Shown one piece after another: positions 26,987-43,944 of a stretch of DNA of 64,000 nt (position 1 is its first letter; every line of letters starts with the position of its first letter). Below the pieces are notes generated by a model. It saw nothing but the letters and a program-made list of their open reading frames with translations, was not told where the DNA came from and did no database searches. The stretch comes from Vespa crabro (Eukaryota; Arthropoda; Insecta; Hymenoptera; Vespidae), in NCBI RefSeq assembly GCF_910589235.1, contig NC_060976.1:763501-827500 (forward strand), in the 5' to 3' direction. Position numbers and translations under genes: made by a program.

Positions 26987-28120
26987 ATGTTTAAAAAGTA
27001 CGTATATATCAGTACATAACCTTACTCGCATGTTCGTGAACATATACGTTTATTTTTATTTGTAATTACGAATAGATTCGATGAAAAGGATAGTGTTTCG
27101 GGTATACAGCAATTAAAATCTTCCGTTCAGAAAGGAATACGTTCGAAACTCTTGGATTTATATCCACATTTAGAAAGTCATGTGGATACTATCATTCCAA
27201 AGAAAGATGCATTTAGAATTGTTAAGTGGTAAGATTTTTCATAAATATATATTATTTTATAAATTTGTATATTGATGAATATAAATTAACAAAGGTACAA
27301 TGTTTCGATCATAGTCATGATCACATAGAAATTATAGTCAACGCAGCAGGAGAACTTTTGTTCTTTCGACAACGTGAAGGCCCATGGATGCCTACATTAA
27401 GGTTATTACACAAATGTAAGATAATTTAATATTATTAGAACATTTATATCATTATTATAGACATTCAAAAGATAAGTATTTTGTTAAATGTTTATTGTAA
27501 AATTTTTAATCTTTTAAGATCCGTTCTTTCTACCAATGGAACAAGTCGATAAAGGAGCAATCAGATTTGTACTTAGCGGTGCAAATATTATGTGTCCTGG
27601 TTTAACGTCAAAGGGTGCAAGAATGACGCCAGTAGAGAAGGGAACCGTTGTTGTATCCTTATATATATAAGATAATATAGATTATTTAATAGTAAATCTT
27701 TCAAAAAGAAAAATTGATAATTTGAATGGCACATTTTTTGTTTCTTTTTGAGTCAAAGTAGCATGAATTTTTTGTTTTTTTTTTTTTATAGTCTTGATGT
27801 TCCGTATAACGTTATAAATTTGATAGTTTTATCCATAAAATATTATGTATAAACTTAACAAGCAACTAGGCAGTTATGGCAGAAGGAAAGCAGCATGCTT
27901 TAGCAGTAGGAGTAACTACTCTATCAACAGAAGATATGTAAGTAATGATCTGGTTCTACATTGTTACTTTGGATTGAGCATTTATACCTTTTCCATCATG
28001 TTTATATCGACATGGTTATATTAAAATATGATTTACAGTGCCAAAGTGAATAAAGGAGTAGGAATCGAGAATTGTCATTATTTGAATGATGGATTATGGC
28101 AAATGAAGCCTGTGAAGTAA
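26987..28120 (+). CDS. MCTS1: MCTS1 (MCT-1), PUA-domain translation factor
   Basis: MCTS1 pairs with DENR to recycle 40S subunits and re-initiate translation after upstream ORFs. Exons: 26987-26997, 27076-27228, 27315-27415, 27529 region starting at 27519 to 27652, 27870-27937, 28039-28120. The total is 549 nt, 182 aa, the usual length of the family. The first exon is only 11 nt (MFK K). The MCT-1 N-domain runs to about residue 90 (KCHDHIEIIVNAAGELLFFR, then QREGPWMPTLRLLHK). The PUA domain follows (VDKGAIRFVLSGANIMCPGL; MAEGKQHALAVG; GIENCHYLNDGLW). The third exon uses the acceptor at 27314, because an upstream AG at 27296 would run into a stop. AATAAA lies at 28180. It is convergent with dalao, 285 bp stop to stop. 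Confidence 0.95.
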
Positions 28121-28404
28121 AAGGAAAATATTGTAATAAGCATTCAAATTGTATATCAATAAGATTTACATATTATATGAATAAACTCGTTGTTTTTAAA
28201 TATAATCTTGTATTGTAGACCGTCATAGCAATTTACAATAGATGATTAAAAGATTACATATTTTTATTATACAAATTATATAATCTATTATGTTTATTTT
28301 TATGTTATGTTTACTTAAATGTGCCATTTTTTTTATAATGAAAGCATGATAATGGATAAAGAAATGAAAGAAATAAAAAAAGAGAAAAAAGAGGAAAATA
28401 TGCT

Positions 28405-30038
28405 TTACACAGAGCCTGATTTCATATCAGTAGAAGACTCCTGACTGTCAGGAGCAGTAGTACGTTCATTTTCACAATGCCCTGATGCTGGAGAATAGGA
28501 TGAATTATTACTATCAGGAGTAGAACCAGAAGTAGTACCTGAACCAGATACACTGTTATTAGCTGCATTACTTTCTCCTACGGTATGAGGGGATTGTGGA
28601 TGATAATGCGGACTGTGTGGACTATGAGGACTGTGCGTATGAGGACGGCTCATAGTATGTGGTGAATATTGAGAATATGGTTGATGATAATAGGGGTGAG
28701 CATATTGTGGGTAAGGTTGATGATATGGTTGCTGTTGTGAATAAGTATAAGAAGGATGTGGAGGTCTTGGGGCAAGTGGCACATTTTGCGGCTGTGGACC
28801 AGGTCCTGGTTGATATTGTTGGCCATATCCTTGATTAGGTGGTATTATGGGCGATGTGTGTGGATTAGTTACTGGTCCTTGAGGAGGAAGAACCTGCGTT
28901 CCTTGGGTTCCTTGAGATGTTTGATGCGGCGACATAGTATGATTAGATAGCATTCCTTGCTGATGAGGATTGTGTAAGGGAGGTGCAGGTGAAGATACTG
29001 GAGGCATGTTTGGTATGTTTTGAGTTGCGCTTACTGTCACTGGTACAGCAGCGCTAGTAGTACTAGATTGCTGTTGCTGTGAAGATGTTGGAGGTGCTGT
29101 TTGCTGATGTGATTGCTGTTGATGAGATTGAGATGGTGATTGTTGATGAGATTGAGGTGGCGGGGGATGAGGTTGCGGCGACGGTTGTGGATGGGATTGA
29201 GGTGGTAGCTGCTGGTGAGACTGAGGTGGTGGTTGATGAGATGGAGGGGGTGGCTGCTGATGAGATTGAGATGGTGGTTGTTGATGTGGCTGAGGTGGTG
29301 GAGGCTGATGAGTTTGAGGTGATGGTTGCGGATGGAACTGTGGTGGTGGTTGTGGATGGGACTGAGGTGGTGGTTGTGGATGGGACTGAGGTGGTGGTGG
29401 TTGTTGATGAGTTTGTGGTGGTGGTTGTTGATGAGATTGAGGCGGTGGTTGTTGCTGTGGCTGTGAAGGTGGTTGCTGATGAGGTTGAGGTGTTGGTTGT
29501 TGATGAGTTTGAGGAGGTGGTGGTGGTTGATGAGTTTGAGATGGTGGTTGTGGATGAGACTGAGGTGGTGGTGGCTGTTGATGAGTTTGGGATGGTGGTT
29601 GTGGATGAGGCTGAGGTGGTGGTGGTTGATGAGTTTGAGGTGGTGGTTGTGGATGGGACTGAGGTGGTGGTTGTGGATGGGACTGAGGTGGTGGTTGTGG
29701 ATGGGGCTGAGGTGGTGGTGGTTGTTGATGAGATTGAGGTGGAGGTTGTGGATGAGGTTGAGATGGAGGATGTTGATGAGATTGGGGTGGTGGTTGCTGT
29801 TGTGGCTGCGAAGGTGGTTGTTGATGAGATTGAGGTGTTGCTTGCGGATGAGTTTGAGAGGTTGGTTGTTGATGGGTTTGAGGTGGTGGTTGTTGATGAG
29901 TTTGAGGTGTTGACTGTTGATGCGACTGTGGTGGTGATTGTTGATGAGACTGAGCAGGTTGTTGGTGTTGTTGTTGTTGTTGCTGTTGCTGTTGCTGCTG
30001 CTGCTGCTGCTGTTGATGATGCTGTTGTTGTTGGTGCA

Positions 30039-30105
<67 letters not shown>

Positions 30106-31996
30106 ATGATGTTGCTGTGGCTGCTGTTGATGGTGTTGCTGTGGCTGCTGTTGTGTTGGTACCAGCGATATTGATGGTGGCAATGGTGCTGATTGCTGCT
30201 GCTGCTGCTGTTGGTGTTGTTGCTGTTGTTGTGGTATCAATGATATTGACGGTGGTGGCGTTGGTTGTTGCTGCTGTTGTTGTTGTGGTGATTGTTGTTG
30301 AATTGGAGTAACAGATACACAATACATACTAGAATTAGATCCATGTTGATTCATCGACTGATTTCCTTGTACAGTAGGAGATTCTGATTTTGTCTCAACG
30401 TATGGAGGCGATGAGTTTTCTTTCTTTATTTCATTATTAGATTTTTCAAAACCATTGGTCTTTTTATCGATTGTATCATTTTCAGTAGCCTATAAAATAT
30501 ATACATAAAAAATTTAATGTATTATTGCTAAAATATAGGAAACATTAAAACTAACCTCAGACGGCGGTTCATCATTAAGAGAAGCTGGAGTTGGAGTAGG
30601 AGTAGAATTTGGTGTAGATTCATTTGATGCAGGACCATCAGATCGATTTTCTTCCGATCCTCTTAATCTTTCTCTTCTAAGTACTTCGTATTGTCGTTCT
30701 ACCATTTTATTAAATGTTTCTTCATCTACTGCTGGTTTACAATGCTGTAATAAATGTTTTTATTAAAGATGGTTTAAATCAGTGGTGTCCGACCCGCGAC
30801 ACAGTAATGCAAGTAATGTGGCCCAGCAAAAATTTCCTGTGGTAGCTTCAATCGGTGATTGCCCATTGCGGCGACCGAAATATAATCGCTTTATGCACAA
30901 AAAACAAAGAAACATCGATAGCAGCAGAAGTCAAGTGAACGTGAATGACGCCACAAGGCGACATTTTATACATACTTTATACGTGAAAGCATACCGTATG
31001 TTTTGTTGAGAAGATAGAGTGACTAAAAAATAAAACAAAACAAAAAAAAAAGGAAATTTTGTACTATTATATACATTTACTATATTTCATTTTTTATTTT
31101 TTTATATACGGCCCAAGTAAATTAAAAAATTTCACTTAATACGGCCCAGACAACCAAAAAGGTTGGACACCACTAGTCTAAATATTTCATTTATATCAGC
31201 TTATATTTATCAATTAATATAAAAATGAACATTTACTTTTTTCAATTCTTCTTGAAATATTTCACTTGTTTCAATAAATTTTCTTTTCTTTGCTTCAAAT
31301 TTTTCTTCTATTTGTTGCAATTCTGCTTCCAGTTTTTTCTGAAATTATTTATTTTTATAAGTATTGTTCATAAAAAAAATAGTAATTACATTTTTATTCA
31401 TTACCTGATGCATAGTTAAAGATTGTACTTGACGGCGTAGGACTTGCATTCTTTGAGTCGTAACAACAGAACGGACATCAGGAACAACAGTATCACTGAA
31501 GATTTCGTTAATAAGGCGATGATTTCTTGTATAGCGAGAATATGCCACATGTTTTACAGAATATCCATCATCTTGATCTGAAAATTATAAGAATATCTCT
31601 TACAAATTTTTATCATTAATATATTTTTATTATTAATATTTTTATTATTAATATATATCAAACATACCATCGTCATCTTCCGCAGGTAAAATATCAATCC
31701 TTCTGTCTTGTGCAGCTTGACTTTTACTACTACCAGAAGAACGTTCATGACTTTCTCGATCATCATTATTTTGTTGAGCAGCACATAACGCTGTATTACA
31801 TACAAGATAAAATTATAAAATTTGTCATCAAATTGAATACCAATTATATGTATTTTAATCACATATGTATAACCAACCTGACTTTCCTCTGTTCTTAGCA
31901 GCAATGTAAGCCAAATATGCTGGAGAATTATGATAAGTCTTTAAGCTTTTTTCATATTCTACCTAAATTATAAAATTTAGAAATTATATATATGTG

Positions 31997-32028
<32 letters not shown>

Positions 32029-32746
32029 CATATGCAGATATTATGAAATATATACAATATAATATATATGATATAAAAACATAAAACATACTTTTTCAGC
32101 TTCGTATTCCTCTATAAATTCTGTTTTATCTTCTTCTGGCAAATCTCTCCACATTTGACCTATAATTTTACCTATTTCCCAAAGTTTTAATTCAGGATTT
32201 TGAGCTTTTACTTGATCCCATACTTTCCTGCTATATCTCATATACGGCATAAGAGGTTTTTCAGGTGGTTTGGGCGGTTTTGGCATTCGTGAATCTGCCT
32301 ATTTATCCATAATACAAACGTATTATTTTCTCAATACTTATTACTTTATAAAATCTATAATATCTACTTACATTTGTATTTTTTCCTACTTTTTGAGGCG
32401 TGAATCCTGGATGACTATGAGGAGTTTGTATAAAAGGACTTTGCGTATCCTTCTAAATTAACATAAAAATTTCATTAGAACTCTTATCAAATGAAAATAA
32501 TGAAACATATACTCAATACTTACACTGGTATTCGAACTACTGCTACTTCCACCAGATGCTCTGATACGCTCTAAATAGAAGAATATATTTCATTTTAGAT
32601 TGATTCACAAAGAGAAATAGAATAGACAAAGTGTGATAATTTATTAAATAAAATAAGTATAAAATATTTTAATGATACTTACGATTGGACGCAACAACAT
32701 TTGATGTAGCCATTGCTACTTGCTTATAATTCGGTGGCAATGCCAT
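28405..32746 (-). CDS. dalao: BAP111/dalao (SMARCE1), SWI/SNF subunit
   Basis: This is the HMG-box subunit of the Brahma (BAF/PBAF) chromatin-remodelling complex. Exons (minus): 32683-32746, 32524-32570, 32372-32452, 32092-32298, 31878-31962, 31668-31790, 31405-31577, 31237-31338, 30556-30744, 28405-30489. All are GT/AG with matching phases, 3156 nt, 1051 aa. The HMG box is at about residues 73-140 (KPLMPYMRYSRKVWDQVK; LWEIGKIIGQMWRDLPEEDK). It is followed by AYLAYIAAKNRGKS and a coiled-coil, Lys/Glu-rich region at about 245-320 (QVLRRQVQSLTMHQ; ELQQIEEKFEAKKRKF). The last exon (694 aa) is almost entirely Gln/Pro/His/Ser repeats and ends in a Ser/Thr-rich acidic tip. Fly dalao also has a Gln-rich C-terminus, but this one is much expanded. 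The start MALPPNYKQVAM resembles the family. It is divergent to sarah. Confidence 0.93.
29080..30340 (-). repeat. Coding Gln/Pro/His tandem repeat in dalao
   Basis: Inside the last dalao exon the coding strand is a long array of imperfect units of the type PPPQSHPQ / PPPQTHQQ, bordered on the N-terminal side by pure (CAG/CAA)n poly-Gln blocks with CAC/CAT His interruptions. On the opposite strand it yields long Val/Glu/Asp and Trp/Leu frames that are not genes. Confidence 0.9.
30780..31175. mobile_element. hAT-like MITE in dalao intron
   Basis: The terminal inverted repeats are AGTGGTGTCC(G/A)ACC at 30781 and its complement ending at 31174. The flanking 8-bp target duplication is near perfect (GTTTAAAT at 30772-30779, GTCTAAAT at 31176-31183). 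Eight-base duplications with CAG..-type ends fit the hAT superfamily. The 396 bp encode no transposase, so it is non-autonomous. It lies in the intron between dalao exons 9 and 8. Confidence 0.7.
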
Positions 32747-33577
32747 TTTGTATTAAAAAAAGGAAAAAATTAAAGTAGTTTGTACTTCAGATAAATTGGA
32801 TTATATAAAGAACAACAATATCTTCCCCATTCGAAAATGCAACGTAATTACGTTTTCTTTTTTCTTTTATTTTTTCAATCCAATTTCAATACGCCACGTA
32901 ACACGGTAAATCGAAATTACTGATGATCATTCCTTGAAAAGATGTAATCGAATCATCCTTCTTAGAACTCCTAAAATTTGTTGAATAAATCGATGAAATT
33001 ATATTTCACTATTGTAAGGACTTATTACAATTTATGATATAATACAATGGTCTTAAAAAAAAAAACATATAAAATGAGATGTTAATACATACATAGAACA
33101 TTCCGGCGTCTCTAAGCTAAATCAAAGAACCCTTCAATAAGGTGGAAGCATCCATCATCAAAGAATCATTCCACTTTTTTACTTTAGTTAGAGAAGTATC
33201 AACCAGAGGCGCCGCGATCGTTTCTCTCTGTCCCTTTCTCTCTCTTTCTAGTATGTACGTATATATACATAGATATATATCATATCATAGATTAAAAGTA
33301 CTAAATGTCCAAAAATCCTCCAATCGTGTACAACCATTGTATTCATGGTACGCGGTAATTGGTTATTTGATCTGAATTAAAAAAATCTTATCTAACGTAA
33401 TTGATATATTTCGATGAATTCCTATAATAGATCATTTTAATTTCAATTAAGTTGTTTTTATTATGATATGACATTGTAAAAAATTTTTCAAATAAAACGT
33501 GTTATAACTATTATAAAATATTTTAGAAGGAACAGATATATACGAAGATTTGTGTCCATCTTGGTGTTGTCATTTCT
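32747..33577. promoter_or_regulatory. Divergent dalao / sarah upstream region
   Basis: The 0.8 kb between the dalao ATG and the first candidate sarah exon has no coding content. It includes a CT-rich tract (about 33225-33250) and a short GC-richer patch (CAGAGGCGCCGCGATC at about 33204-33219). As the genes diverge, both promoters probably lie here. No TATA box or initiator could be assigned. Confidence 0.4.
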
Positions 33578-33619
33578 ATGGTCACAAATGAAAAAGAGGG
33601 TTACGACGATAATAAAATG
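33578..33619 (+). other. sra: Candidate upstream coding exon of sarah
   Basis: A 14-codon frame (MVTNEKEGYDDNKM) begins at 33578 and ends at a plausible donor (AAAATG|gtaaat). Joined to the acceptor at 34939 it reads in frame into GAA GTA ACT ATG, the sarah start at 34949. This would give an 18-residue N-terminal extension. RCAN genes commonly use alternative first exons, so this may be one. It could equally be non-coding leader. Confidence 0.35.
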
Positions 33620-33784
33620 GTAAATACGATGCGGTGTTAAGATCAGTTAAGATTGTTGGCGAAACTTTGTGGATTTAATTAATGTCATTATTTATTTTAT
33701 ACATATTCCGTAAAGGAAGAAAGTATTTATGTAATATTAATTGAAACGCGACGAGAAAGAGAGAGAAAGAGAGAGAGGGGAGAG

Positions 33785-33824
<40 letters not shown>

Positions 33825-34259
33825 GTATTAAAGTTACTCGATCATAGGAATTTCTACATTTTAGAAACAGGCAAGATCCAGTTACATATTGTCAACCACA
33901 TAAAGAATTTTTATCATGATTTTTATGTAAATTTATGTTTTTAAAATTGTCGAAACTACGTTCACTAGCGTAATTAATGATGAACTTTGCAAATTGTTGC
34001 AACAAACGCACTCGTGCATGGCTTTATATTATGTTTTACATTTAATCTTATTATTCCTACAGTAATGTATCATATAAATATTTTCTTTTTATTTTGTAAA
34101 TTCAACTTCCAATCAGTAATACAATTTGAAACATTATATAGATTTTGAAACATCTTAAAATATTTTTTGTAGTCAACAATCAATCAATCATTGCCTAATT
34201 ATGTTTGATGAATAATTAATACAATAAAATCAGCATTATATATATATATGTGTGTATAT

Positions 34260-34307
<48 letters not shown>

Positions 34308-34948
34308 GTATATATATATCTTCATAATGGTATCTTTTATAACAAAAAATCATATGTAAAAGCAAGACTTATATAACATATTATGTGTATTCTGCTTTTA
34401 TTTAACATCATTTTAATTCATTTAATATCAAATATTTTTTATTTGACATTGCACAAAAGATTTTAAGACAGAGTGCTTTCTTTTATGGAGCAATTTGACA
34501 TTTGAATGTCCTAAGTTTTTGATAGAAAATATAATAAAACTAAAATTTTAATTAGTTTTATATTCAAGTTAGTAGTAATAGTTATTTCAATTTCAATATA
34601 AAGATGTAAATTTACTTTCTATCGTGGAATAATAATGTAATAGTGTAATAACAGAATAACAAAAATTTTCCACTTTACAGTCTATAAAAGAATAAGTCGT
34701 GGTAAAAGAATAGCAGTCTGTGCAAAACATGCATGCATGTGTATTGAAGAGTTTAAAAAATTTCAAAAAGCATACATGTCAACACATGTGCGTATTCATA
34801 TATATATATAATTTTTTTAATTTATCGATATTTATTATACTTTATAATCATACTTTAAGTAAATTTAAATTTATATACATCCAATTGTATAATTATATCA
34901 TTGAAACATTTGAATATTATTTTATTTGTTAAAGCTTAGGAAGTAACT

Positions 34949-36067
34949 ATGGAGGAGAAAGATAGTACCGATATATTGGGAGATGAAGAATCTGAAGAGA
35001 CGGAAAATATAATAATAAATGAAGTTGATGGATTACCTAATTTGCATCCAAATTATGAACAATTGGAACTTGATTTTGAAGGAGAAAAGGGTCATGGTTG
35101 TTTGAATTCAAGGTCAATAGATGAATTGATTCATGATGAAGATTTACCAACTTCTGTTATTGTCACAAATGTAGATCCTGGAGTGTTTAAAGTAGATGAA
35201 TTAAAGGTAATAATATTATTTTATCAGAATTGATTTGCATATATGTAATGGATTTTACAATATATATTAATGTATATAACTTTCATATATCTTTTTGCAG
35301 TCTGCAATAGAGAATCTTTTTAAACAATTTGGAGAAAATGCTACATTCCAATACTTCAAATCATTTAGAAGGATGAGAGTTAACTATAATTCTCCAGGTG
35401 CAGCAGCCAATGCTAGAATAAAATTACATCAAACTCATTTTGGTGAAACTGATATTAATTGTTATTTTGCACAACCAGTGACACCGATAGGTACGTAACA
35501 GAAATATAAAAGAGATCAATAAATTTTATATATCTGTATGTACATGTAAACAGAAAAATTATTCGCTTCTTACAATTAGTATCAATTATTATTAATTAAT
35601 AAGATTTATTATTGGACAGATATGGAAGATCAACACCTTCAACCACCAGCTCTTACAAAGCAGTTCCTAATATCTCCTCCATCGTCTCCACCTGTTGGTT
35701 GGAAGCCACGAGAGGAGAATGAACCTTTAGTCAACCATGATTTATTAGCAGCTATAGCAAACTTATCTGCAGGTATTTATATTTTCTTCTTTAATTATTG
35801 TGTTTAATAAAATTTATTAGTAAAATATAAGAGAAAGAGAGAAGAGAGGGGGGAGAGAGAGAAAGAGAGAGAGAGAGCGAAAGATATGCTTTTACTATTT
35901 AAAAAGTTATTGATAATATTATTTATGTTATTACTATGTCAGGTGGTAGTCATGAGTTACATCCGGGAGGTTCTGGACAACCAGGCATTGTTGTTCATGT
36001 TTGTGAAACTGAGAATCCTATGAAAAGTGGCCCACGTATTCAACATACACGTTGTCCAGAACATTAA
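34949..36067 (+). CDS. sra: Sarah/nebula (RCAN, calcipressin)
   Basis: Regulator of calcineurin (protein phosphatase 2B). In flies sra/nebula is needed for female meiosis, egg activation and mitochondrial function. Exons: 34949-35206, 35301-35490, 35620-35772, 35943-36067, GT/AG with matching phases, 726 nt, 241 aa. The acidic N-terminus is followed by the RRM-like fold (about residues 66-147: LPTSVIVTNVDPGVF; FRRMRVNYNSPGAAANARIK). Next is the signature FLISPPSSPPVGW at about 165-177, the Ser-Pro motif phosphorylated in vertebrate RCANs, and a C-terminal calcineurin-binding segment ending GPRIQHTRCPEH. The family length is 200-290 aa. ATG 34949 follows a 3' splice site at 34939. It is convergent with Cul5. 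Confidence 0.94.
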
Positions 36068-38955
36068 TGAAATTTTTTTGGAAAAACATTATACATAATA
36101 CACGTCCAATAAATCATTTATCCATCCAAGAAGTAACTATAATAAAAAATATCGTACAAAACTGGCAATGAACGTAATTATAATTTATAGTCAGTATATT
36201 GCAGTCTCGTTCTTTTTTCTTTTCTTTTTTTTAATTTTTGCCATGATAGTTAAATATTAAAGTGTCATTATTCGATGAACATGAAAATTCTTATAAAATG
36301 TAGGTATTGAATATATAATATTAAAGTTCCAATCAAAATTAAGTACGTGAAACTCTTGTTATATCAATGTAAAAATTCAAAAACACTATAAATGTTATTA
36401 TAATCACTGTTTAAATGTAGTCTAGAAGTTCTAGACTTATATCAGTTTGAAATATCTGTTTTGATTAAAGATTTTGATTAATTTTTAGACTATTAAATGC
36501 TAATTCGGGCTAAATCAATATATGAAAATGAAAAATGTACAGTTTAAGAATTTTTAAAAATAGTGAAGTATCTTTAGCAATGAAGAAGTTACATATTATA
36601 AAAAATGTTGGTAAACATTGATGTTTTGTGAAACAAAAATTCTAGCTAAAATGATTGGATATTAAATCTTTAACTTCAAATAATAATTGTATTCTCTGCT
36701 GTGTCATAAAAATTACTCTTTATCGCGTACTCTTAAAGCTTCTACATTATACAGTATTAGACAATATGATAATACTGATAAGTATAACAGAAAACTGAGT
36801 AATGCTGCATTGATGACTTAAATTGTTCTTAAAATTATCGATGTTCCTTGTATTTTAAAGTATTGCTCATTGTTTTACTTTAATGTTGTGAAAAGCAAAT
36901 GTTATAATAGCTAGAAGTCTACGATAATTAATAAAAAAATGAAAATGTCAATCTGATCGTAATCTTTACGTTCAGCAGATACTTTGAGAACATGTTATTC
37001 TAATGTAAGTTGTGTTTGTGTGTGGAAGTTAAGGTTCAAATTGTAGTTATGATATTAACATATGATGTACATATACACGTGTGCGTGCGTGCGTGTTATT
37101 TTATGAATGCGATAAAAGAAATATAAACGATCTTGGATCATTTTGTTTTCTCTATTTGAATGTTAAATTTCTTCGAGTATCGATTTTTATGTTTTGATCA
37201 ATTAAATTTTTAAAGATTCTTTATAATGACTTGTTAAATGTCATAAGAACAAACTATTATTAAATGGAATCAAATTAATAAGAATTAAATATACACATGC
37301 AATTTGAATATCAGTATTACTGTAACATTATTATGACAGTAGTTTTGTGTGTGTGCATATGTATATACTCTATTCCGACTATATGAAATATACACGGGTA
37401 AATTGTTTTAATGTTTTACCTAGTAGTATTTTCATCACGGCAGTTACAAATCAGAGCAAATAATTGTTTTAAGTATGTAAATATAAATACACAAGATATA
37501 TGCGCATGCACATATCTACAGTGTACATGAATACGTATGATACAATAATAAATATCTTTTATATGTGTATACAGCACATAATTTTCGTGATAATACGTAT
37601 GTCAGGAATCTAATATAACTGGTTTGCGTATTGAAAAATGATTCACTTAGTTTGTCATAACTATGACATACTAAATATATTTTTATTTTATAAATTTTAA
37701 GTATTGATAGTTAATTAAGAACAATGTGCATTTTATTTGAAATTATTTTATAATTAACTAGACTTATATAATAGTATAATGAATAATCAATTTTAAGATT
37801 ATCCAATGAAAACATTTTTTCATTCGCTATAGAACCATAAACCTCGATACTCTTGTAAATACCTATGTATATATATATAATGTATTTATTTTCCGATATG
37901 TTACTGTGGTACAAAAAATTTATTAAACTATTTTTTCTGTTTTTTCAAAAGTTCATTATCACATCACATTGTGGAAAAAAACGTAATGAATAATAATAAT
38001 TATATCAACCAAAAATATGTAATTATGTAAATATTTTGAAATTAGATAAAATAAAGATAATATTGCATATATCACGTTGTTTTATCTTTTGTAATAAAAA
38101 ATATAAATATTTTATCATATCATTATCAGAAATAAGAGATGCTATTTAAAATTAAACTTAATAATTTCTAAATAGATAGGTTTGTGAAATAATCATGGTC
38201 ATTATTTCATAGAAGTCGTATATTCTTACATTTTTTATTAGCTTATTCAAATAATATAAAAGCTTTATACAGGATATTGTTATTTATGTTTACTTAAGTA
38301 TTTCACGATTTATAAGTTCACAGGGAATAATTTAAGTGATACATTTATACAAAAGATTATAGGCCATTTATTACCTATTTCCAAAATATTTAAAATTCAT
38401 TTCTAGAAAAGCGATATTGAAATTGTCAAAATTATTTGGAAGATAAAATCAAGTTGCAAGTTGATTATATGGGATAAACTAGCAAAATGTAAAAATTAAT
38501 ATCTTTCGATTAGCCTGATTTTATTTTAATATTTATTAATAATAGATTTCATTATGAATAATAATTTATTATAAGGAAGTAAAAACTTTATACACGTTAT
38601 TTGTGTAACATATTTCAAAGTTTACATAAGAAGTCTAACAAATTATACATATTCATACTTGCTCATAGTATGTTGCTATTAAGATACTTTGTAGATCTTT
38701 CTTATATGCTTTACCCCTGTTTCTTCGAATACATGTCCATTGGAGTGATATGACTTCTTATATTATTTGTAATTCCACATAAGGTTACTAACCGTCCAAT
38801 TCTTTTCTTTTGGAGTTCACAAAGAATGTCATATATCTTTGTATCTTTTACTATTCTCAAGTATACATCTTTGCACGAGGAAAACTCAATTTTTATAAAA
38901 ATATAATATTAATAATAGAAGTTTGAACAATTTTATATGGATATATATTTCGGTG
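36068..38955. other. sra 3' UTR and intergenic spacer to Cul5
   Basis: No gene is seen. The sra 3' UTR probably occupies the first part (AATAAA-like strings around 37115 and 37547), and the minus-strand Cul5 3' UTR the last few hundred bases. Dinucleotide tracts are short (GTGT at about 37015, GCGTGT at about 37080). Confidence 0.5.
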
Positions 38956-43534
<4,579 letters not shown>

Positions 43535-43944
43535 CACAAAATTTTGACATATCCTATGTTTAGTCTGAGTACGCCAATGAACCCGTGCAGTGTTGCAAAC
43601 TGATTATATTAAAAAACTCCTTTTCTGTGTTAGTGAAATGAACGTAGAAAGTTTTAATTGGAGGTAATGTGGAAAGGAAAAATAAAAATCAATCAATAGC
43701 AACGAAGTTAATATCTTGTAAAGTGTTCTTATTGGTCAATCAATATCAACACGATAAAATTTACGCCAATTTGTGCTCACAAAGAGCAAATCGAGCACAC
43801 CTAATCTTTAGCGAACATAAACGAATAGTATTATCGTCTCTATGTATGATACATCTATTGGTAGATCTATTTCATGCCGTTGTACTGAACATCCTGGGAG
43901 CATATTATTTAATTGATAACTAGAATTCTTTAACAAAAAGCAAA
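43535..43944. promoter_or_regulatory. Divergent Cul5 / COX8 promoter region
   Basis: Only 410 bp separate the start codons of Cul5 (minus) and the small COX8-like gene (plus). No other gene is supported between them. Such a short head-to-head gap implies a shared bidirectional promoter. No canonical TATA box stands out. Confidence 0.55.

Noticed and set aside
29079..30311. 410-residue Val/Glu/Asp frame on the plus strand
   Set aside because: It is the antisense shadow of the dalao Gln/Pro/His repeat exon. It has no independent features.
29063..30322. 419-residue Thr/Ser-rich frame on the minus strand
   Set aside because: It is the +1 frame of the same dalao repeat (ACA/TCC from shifted CAA/CCA). 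It is not joined to any exon.
43547..43552. Upstream ATG for Cul5 in the CAAAATTTTGTG segment
   Set aside because: It reads in a different frame from the conserved MASMLKNKDEF start and would not join exon 2 in phase.
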